Below the pieces are notes generated by a model. It did no database searches. It was given only the letters and a program-made list of their open reading frames with translations, and was not told where the DNA came from. Positions 6,553 to 8,267 of a stretch of DNA of 8,267 nucleotides are shown one piece after another. The DNA is from Synergistaceae bacterium. GTDB lineage: Bacteria > Synergistota > Synergistia > Synergistales > Aminobacteriaceae. A program made the position numbers and the translations under genes. Each line of letters begins with the position of its first letter. The first letter of the stretch is position 1. The stretch is taken from positions 1-8,267 of the forward strand of contig JAISWV010000390.1 in the NCBI GenBank assembly GCA_031270755.1, read 5' to 3'.

Positions 6553-6951
6553 TTAGAAATATTTCAGCATGAGGGGAATCAAAATAGAAACAATGATGGC
6601 TCCCATGATCCACCAGAGACGATTGTTTACTTCTCGGAAGCGAGCATCGATTTGCGCGTCCATTCTTTCAAAACGAGCATTGATTTGCGTCTCCATTCTT
6701 TCAAAACGAGCATCAATTTGCGCGTCCATTCTTTCAAAGCGCGCGTCGATTTTTTCAAAACGAGTATCAATTGTGTTGAAACGCCTAAAGACCTCCGTTT
6801 CAAATTTTTCTTGGGACCTGCTTGCGCCCGCTATATTTGAATCCACGCGCCTAAGTTCGCTTTCAAAGCGTTTTTCGTCCACGGGCGTGATCAGCGTTTC
6901 CCGTATCGTGCCGCGTACTGTTGGTGAGACCGTTGTTGCGTCGTTTGCCAT
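6553..6951 (-). CDS. Small coiled-coil protein with C-terminal membrane anchor
   Basis: No named family is recognised for this 132-residue protein. Residues 1-55 are polar. Residues 56-109 form a repeat array: two 7-residue units (RRFNTID, TRFEKID), three 11-residue units of the form ARFERMDAQID (70-80, 81-91, 92-102) and a last 7-residue piece (ARFREVN). Mixed 7- and 11-residue spacing with Phe and Met/Ile at regular core positions predicts a long, slightly right-twisting oligomeric coiled coil. Residues 112-129 (LWWIMGAIIVSILIPLML) form one membrane helix, followed only by KYF. It is therefore a tail-anchored protein with its coiled coil probably in the cytoplasm. Layout and composition recall small phage or mobile-element coiled-coil membrane proteins, but no assignment is made. 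The start has a strong Shine-Dalgarno (GGAGGTG, 6958-6964) and a near-consensus promoter. The gene converges on the ATPase gene with 42 bp between stops. Confidence 0.85.
   Translation of the reverse strand: MANDATTVSPTVRGTIRETLITPVDEKRFESELRRVDSNIAGASRSQEKFETEVFRRFNTIDTRFEKIDARFERMDAQIDARFERMETQINARFERMDAQIDARFREVNNRLWWIMGAIIVSILIPLMLKYF
6641..6781. repeat. 33-bp tandem repeats (with 21-bp derivatives) inside the coiled-coil gene
   Basis: Three near-identical 33-bp units lie at 6641-6673, 6674-6706 and 6707-6739, each starting CGAGCATCGATTTGCG or a close variant and ending in TCTTTCAAA plus one base. They are followed by two related 21-bp units (6740-6760 and 6761-6781). On the minus strand they encode the 11- and 7-residue coiled-coil units. 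All lengths are multiples of three, so gain or loss of units keeps the frame. There are no spacers, so this is not a CRISPR array. Confidence 0.9.
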
Positions 6952-6970
6952 GATTCACACCTCCACTTTC

Positions 6971-6997
6971 ATTATAACAGATTGCAGAACCTTTCAA
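6971..6997 (-). promoter_or_regulatory. Extended -10 promoter of the coiled-coil protein gene
   Basis: On the minus strand a perfect TATAAT (6971-6976) is preceded by TGT (6977-6979), making an extended -10. TTGAAA at 6992-6997 can serve as -35 with a 15-bp spacer (16 bp if shifted one base). The start of transcription should fall near 6964, at or beside the Shine-Dalgarno GGAGGTG (6958-6964). The leader would then be very short, so the transcription start may be displaced a few bases. Confidence 0.65.
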
Positions 6998-7026
6998 TCG
7001 ACCATATCAAACCGCTGTGCGTATTC

Positions 7027-7072
7027 CATGAAACATGAAACATGAAACATTTTACACCAACATTTTACACCA
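7027..7072. repeat. Short tandem repeats between divergent units
   Basis: Three perfect copies of CATGAAA (7027-7033, 7034-7040, 7041-7047) run directly into two perfect copies of ACATTTTACACCA (7047-7059 and 7060-7072), sharing one base. They lie between the coiled-coil gene promoter and the start of the broken TolC-family gene. Nothing indicates a function; slippage or iteron-like protein binding are both possible. Confidence 0.85.
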
Positions 7073-7096
7073 GCCGCATCGAGGTCCATCGGTTTT

Positions 7097-7150
7097 TTGA
7101 CATTCCATTGCCGGCATTGACACGAATGCTATTGTTTTAGTGTTCTAAAT
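7097..7150 (+). promoter_or_regulatory. Tentative promoter region of the broken TolC-family gene
   Basis: Two perfect TTGACA hexamers lie exactly 20 bp apart at 7097-7102 and 7117-7122. No good -10 element stands 16-18 bp after either one; the best partner is a poor TGTTCT near 7141-7146. A small palindrome, TTTAG-TGTT-CTAAA (7136-7149), overlaps that place and could be an operator half-site pair. The gene appears decayed, so the promoter may be too. Confidence 0.25.
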
Positions 7151-7180
7151 GACTCGGAACATTGCAAAGGGGAATGGACG

Positions 7181-7552
7181 TTGAGAAGAGAACAGAGAGT
7201 ATTAGGAGCGATTTTTGCGCTGGCGTCATTGCTGATCGCCCCTATGCCGGCTTGCGCCGAATCTTTGGAGATAAATATCGAGCGCGCGCTGGAGCTGGCG
7301 ACAGCGAACAACAACCGCTTAAAAATCGCCGAGTCAGATGTGGCTGTTGCGGAAGAAGCGAGGCGCCAATCCCATAGAGCCAACGGCGTGACCGTACGTG
7401 TTACCCCTAATTCATCTTACACGGAGTATCAAGGAGAAGCGCTTTGTTTGCCATTACCTTCGCTAATCAATGGGCCAGCTACTACAAAGCTATCGAATAT
7501 GGGTCTTTCCACTGCCGAGACATCATCAAACAATGGATATCTCTTTGCCTAA
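7181..7552 (+). pseudogene. TolC-family outer-membrane efflux protein, truncated after about 85 codons
   Basis: The reading frame begins at TTG (7181) after an AAGGGGA ribosome-binding site. It starts with a signal peptide (about 1-26: Arg-rich N-terminus, hydrophobic core, AxA-type end at PACA-E). Residues 29-75 (INIERALELATANNNRLKIAESDV...) match the start of TolC-type outer-membrane factors, with the familiar ALELA..NN..LKIAE..V..AEEARRQ pattern of the first long helix. Intact TolC proteins usually exceed 400 residues. Here the resemblance stops near residue 85 (about 7435) and the frame ends at 7552 with unrelated sequence. No later part of the gene is seen before the opposite-strand transporter at 7863. 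Sequence from about 7411 resembles a transposase in another frame, so insertion or deletion probably destroyed the gene. A functional 123-residue secreted protein is possible but unlikely. Confidence 0.65.
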
Positions 7553-7632
7553 TGCTCCTCGGTGGAGATACTCTCACCATGGCTCTCGATGATACCCAAG
7601 TCCTTCGCTCTTCCTATTTGGCTCCAACTTGA
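7411..7632 (+). pseudogene. Possible DDE transposase remnant
   Basis: In a frame different from the TolC-like one, codons 7411-7632 encode a short protein containing FANQWASYYKAIEYGSF, then LLGGDTLTMALDDTQVLRSS and LAPT before a stop. The ALDDTxVLRSSxxAP pattern resembles the segment around the first catalytic Asp of some DDE transposases (IS701/IS4-like style, from memory). The frame stops soon after. Related-looking residues (NRSKLRTAFVLSN) continue in another frame around 7630-7700, which suggests frameshifts. No complete catalytic triad or terminal inverted repeats were found. It could be a relic that cut the TolC-family gene. The family assignment is uncertain. Confidence 0.42.
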
Positions 7633-7862
7633 TGTCAAAAGACGACAATCGCTCTAAACTTCGTACTGCCTTTGTTTTGAGCAACCTTTGCGGGGCGCGT
7701 ACATGACGGGTATGGGGGTCAAATTTCATCTTTGCGGTGAGCGGCGCCCGGCCGGATTAAATTGGGAAGTCGGCCGCTCGAACAATGAGCGGTCGACTAC
7801 CGACTACCGAATACCTGATCGGGGGATGTTTCCGCCCGAAGCCGGAAGAGCCGATATTTTTT
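7633..7862. other. Non-coding or decayed stretch before the transporter gene
   Basis: No convincing gene is seen. The left part may hold the frame-shifted continuation of the transposase-like remnant (to about 7700). The right part holds a GC-rich inverted-repeat cluster (7739-7797), a small GACTACC tandem repeat (7795-7808) and a run of seven T at 7857-7863 just before the opposite-strand stop codon. A 62-codon open frame at 7688-7876 has no recognisable features. Confidence 0.5.
7739..7797. repeat. Overlapping inverted repeats, possible hairpin/terminator for the minus-strand gene
   Basis: GTCGGCCGCTC (7769-7779) and GAGCGGTCGAC (7787-7797) form an 11-bp stem with one G-T wobble and a 7-nt loop. 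The left arm can alternatively pair with GAGCGGC at 7739-7745 (7 bp, 27-nt loop), so the two structures exclude each other. Read on the minus strand, the stronger hairpin lies about 66 bp beyond the transporter stop and is followed by TTCCCAATTTAAT. That makes it a plausible but imperfect terminator for that gene. Confidence 0.5.
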
Positions 7863-8267
7863 TCAGCTCAGCGTAACGTACCAGAACCTGATAGCCGCCA
7901 CGATCGACACGATCAGGGCCAGAGCAAGCGCGATATTATACTTTTTGGACGCCGTGAATTCGCTCATCAGTGTTTTTTTATTCACAAGGATAAGCCACGC
8001 TACAATCCCGACCGGCATGAACGTCGCGTTGAAAGCGCCTCCCCATACGACCACCGAGTAGGGGTTCCATCCCCCGATAGGGATGACGAGCCCGATGATC
8101 AGAAGGATTATCTGGATGGCCTTGAACTTCGCCCCGTTGGGACTCGTGTCCCATTTCAGGAGGTCCGTCAGCACGAATCCGGCCACCGACGTCTCCGCTA
8201 TGACGGTGCTGAAGGTGGCTCCGAACATCCCGACGCAGAAAAGAATCGTGCTCATGGTTCCCGCTAT
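7863..8267 (-). CDS. Nramp-like divalent metal-ion transporter, C-terminal part, 5' end outside the window
   Basis: These are the last 134 residues of an integral membrane protein; the frame is open at the window edge (IAGT precedes the first visible Met), so the start lies beyond 8267. Four membrane helices can be placed on the visible part: around LFCVGMFGATFSTVIAETS, IQIILLIIGLVIPIG, VVVWGGAFNATFMPVGIVAW and a final helix near IALALALIVSIVAAIRFW. The GMFGATFST helix and the FNATFMPVGI...ILVNKKTLM segment resemble the TM8 and TM10 regions of Nramp-family proton-coupled Mn/Fe transporters, including the Asn and Pro of TM10 and the Asn after it. The family's metal-binding residues (TM1 DPGN, TM6 MPH) would lie outside, so substrate and activity cannot be judged. 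No neighbouring gene suggests a metal or a regulator. Another APC-superfold transporter is the main alternative. Confidence 0.75.
   Translation of the reverse strand: MAGTMSTILFCVGMFGATFSTVIAETSVAGFVLTDLLKWDTSPNGAKFKAIQIILLIIGLVIPIGGWNPYSVVVWGGAFNATFMPVGIVAWLILVNKKTLMSEFTASKKYNIALALALIVSIVAAIRFWYVTLS

Noticed and set aside
6641..6781. CRISPR-like array of 33-bp repeats
   Set aside because: The repeats are contiguous with no spacers and encode regular coiled-coil units on the minus strand.
6526..6840. Plus-strand open frame with SIDLRVHSFKT-type repeats
   Set aside because: Its repeats mirror the 33-bp DNA repeats of the opposite-strand gene, which has the promoter, ribosome-binding site, coiled coil and membrane helix.

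Overview
The window looks like part of a diderm (Gram-negative-type) bacterial chromosome. Coding density is high in the left two thirds, and codon use favours G/C. A TolC-family secretory outer-membrane protein remnant near the right end implies an outer membrane. The mix of hybrid kinases with Hpt domains, a REC-HD-GYP protein and an AAA_14/DUF4143 ATPase would suit an anaerobic lineage such as Synergistota. That placement is an impression from protein style and was not tested by any search.

Positions 1-5137 are a signalling block. It opens with the 3' end of a hybrid histidine kinase (HATPase tail, REC, Hpt, helical extension), closed by a probable terminator at 1301-1340. A stand-alone Hpt protein follows on the minus strand (1404-1760). 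Reading away from it is a second, complete hybrid kinase (1935-4064: one N-terminal hydrophobic helix, PAS, HisKA, HATPase, REC, Hpt-like domain). Its stop codon overlaps, in ATGA, the start of a REC-HD-GYP protein (4061-5137), a predicted cyclic-di-GMP phosphodiesterase. The complete kinase's own Hpt-like domain has Asn where the HxxKG motif normally has Lys. The neighbouring free Hpt keeps the Lys and is visibly similar. A multistep phosphorelay ending in c-di-GMP breakdown, with the free Hpt possibly supplying the transfer step, is the most interesting hypothesis here.

Positions 5254-6510 hold a lone AAA_14/DUF4143 ATPase whose N-terminus is encoded by a 9-bp tandem repeat with three in-frame ATGs. 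Convergent to it (6553-6951, minus) is a small coiled-coil protein with a C-terminal membrane anchor. It is built from 7- and 11-residue units, the latter encoded by near-perfect 33-bp tandem repeats, and it has a strong promoter and ribosome-binding site.

Positions 6952-7862 are a decayed, repeat-rich stretch. They contain short tandem repeats, the first ~85 codons of a TolC-family gene that then loses its homology, a probable frame-shifted remnant of a DDE transposase, and a GC-rich inverted-repeat cluster. The right edge (7863-8267, minus) is the C-terminal third of an Nramp-like metal-ion transporter whose start lies beyond the window.
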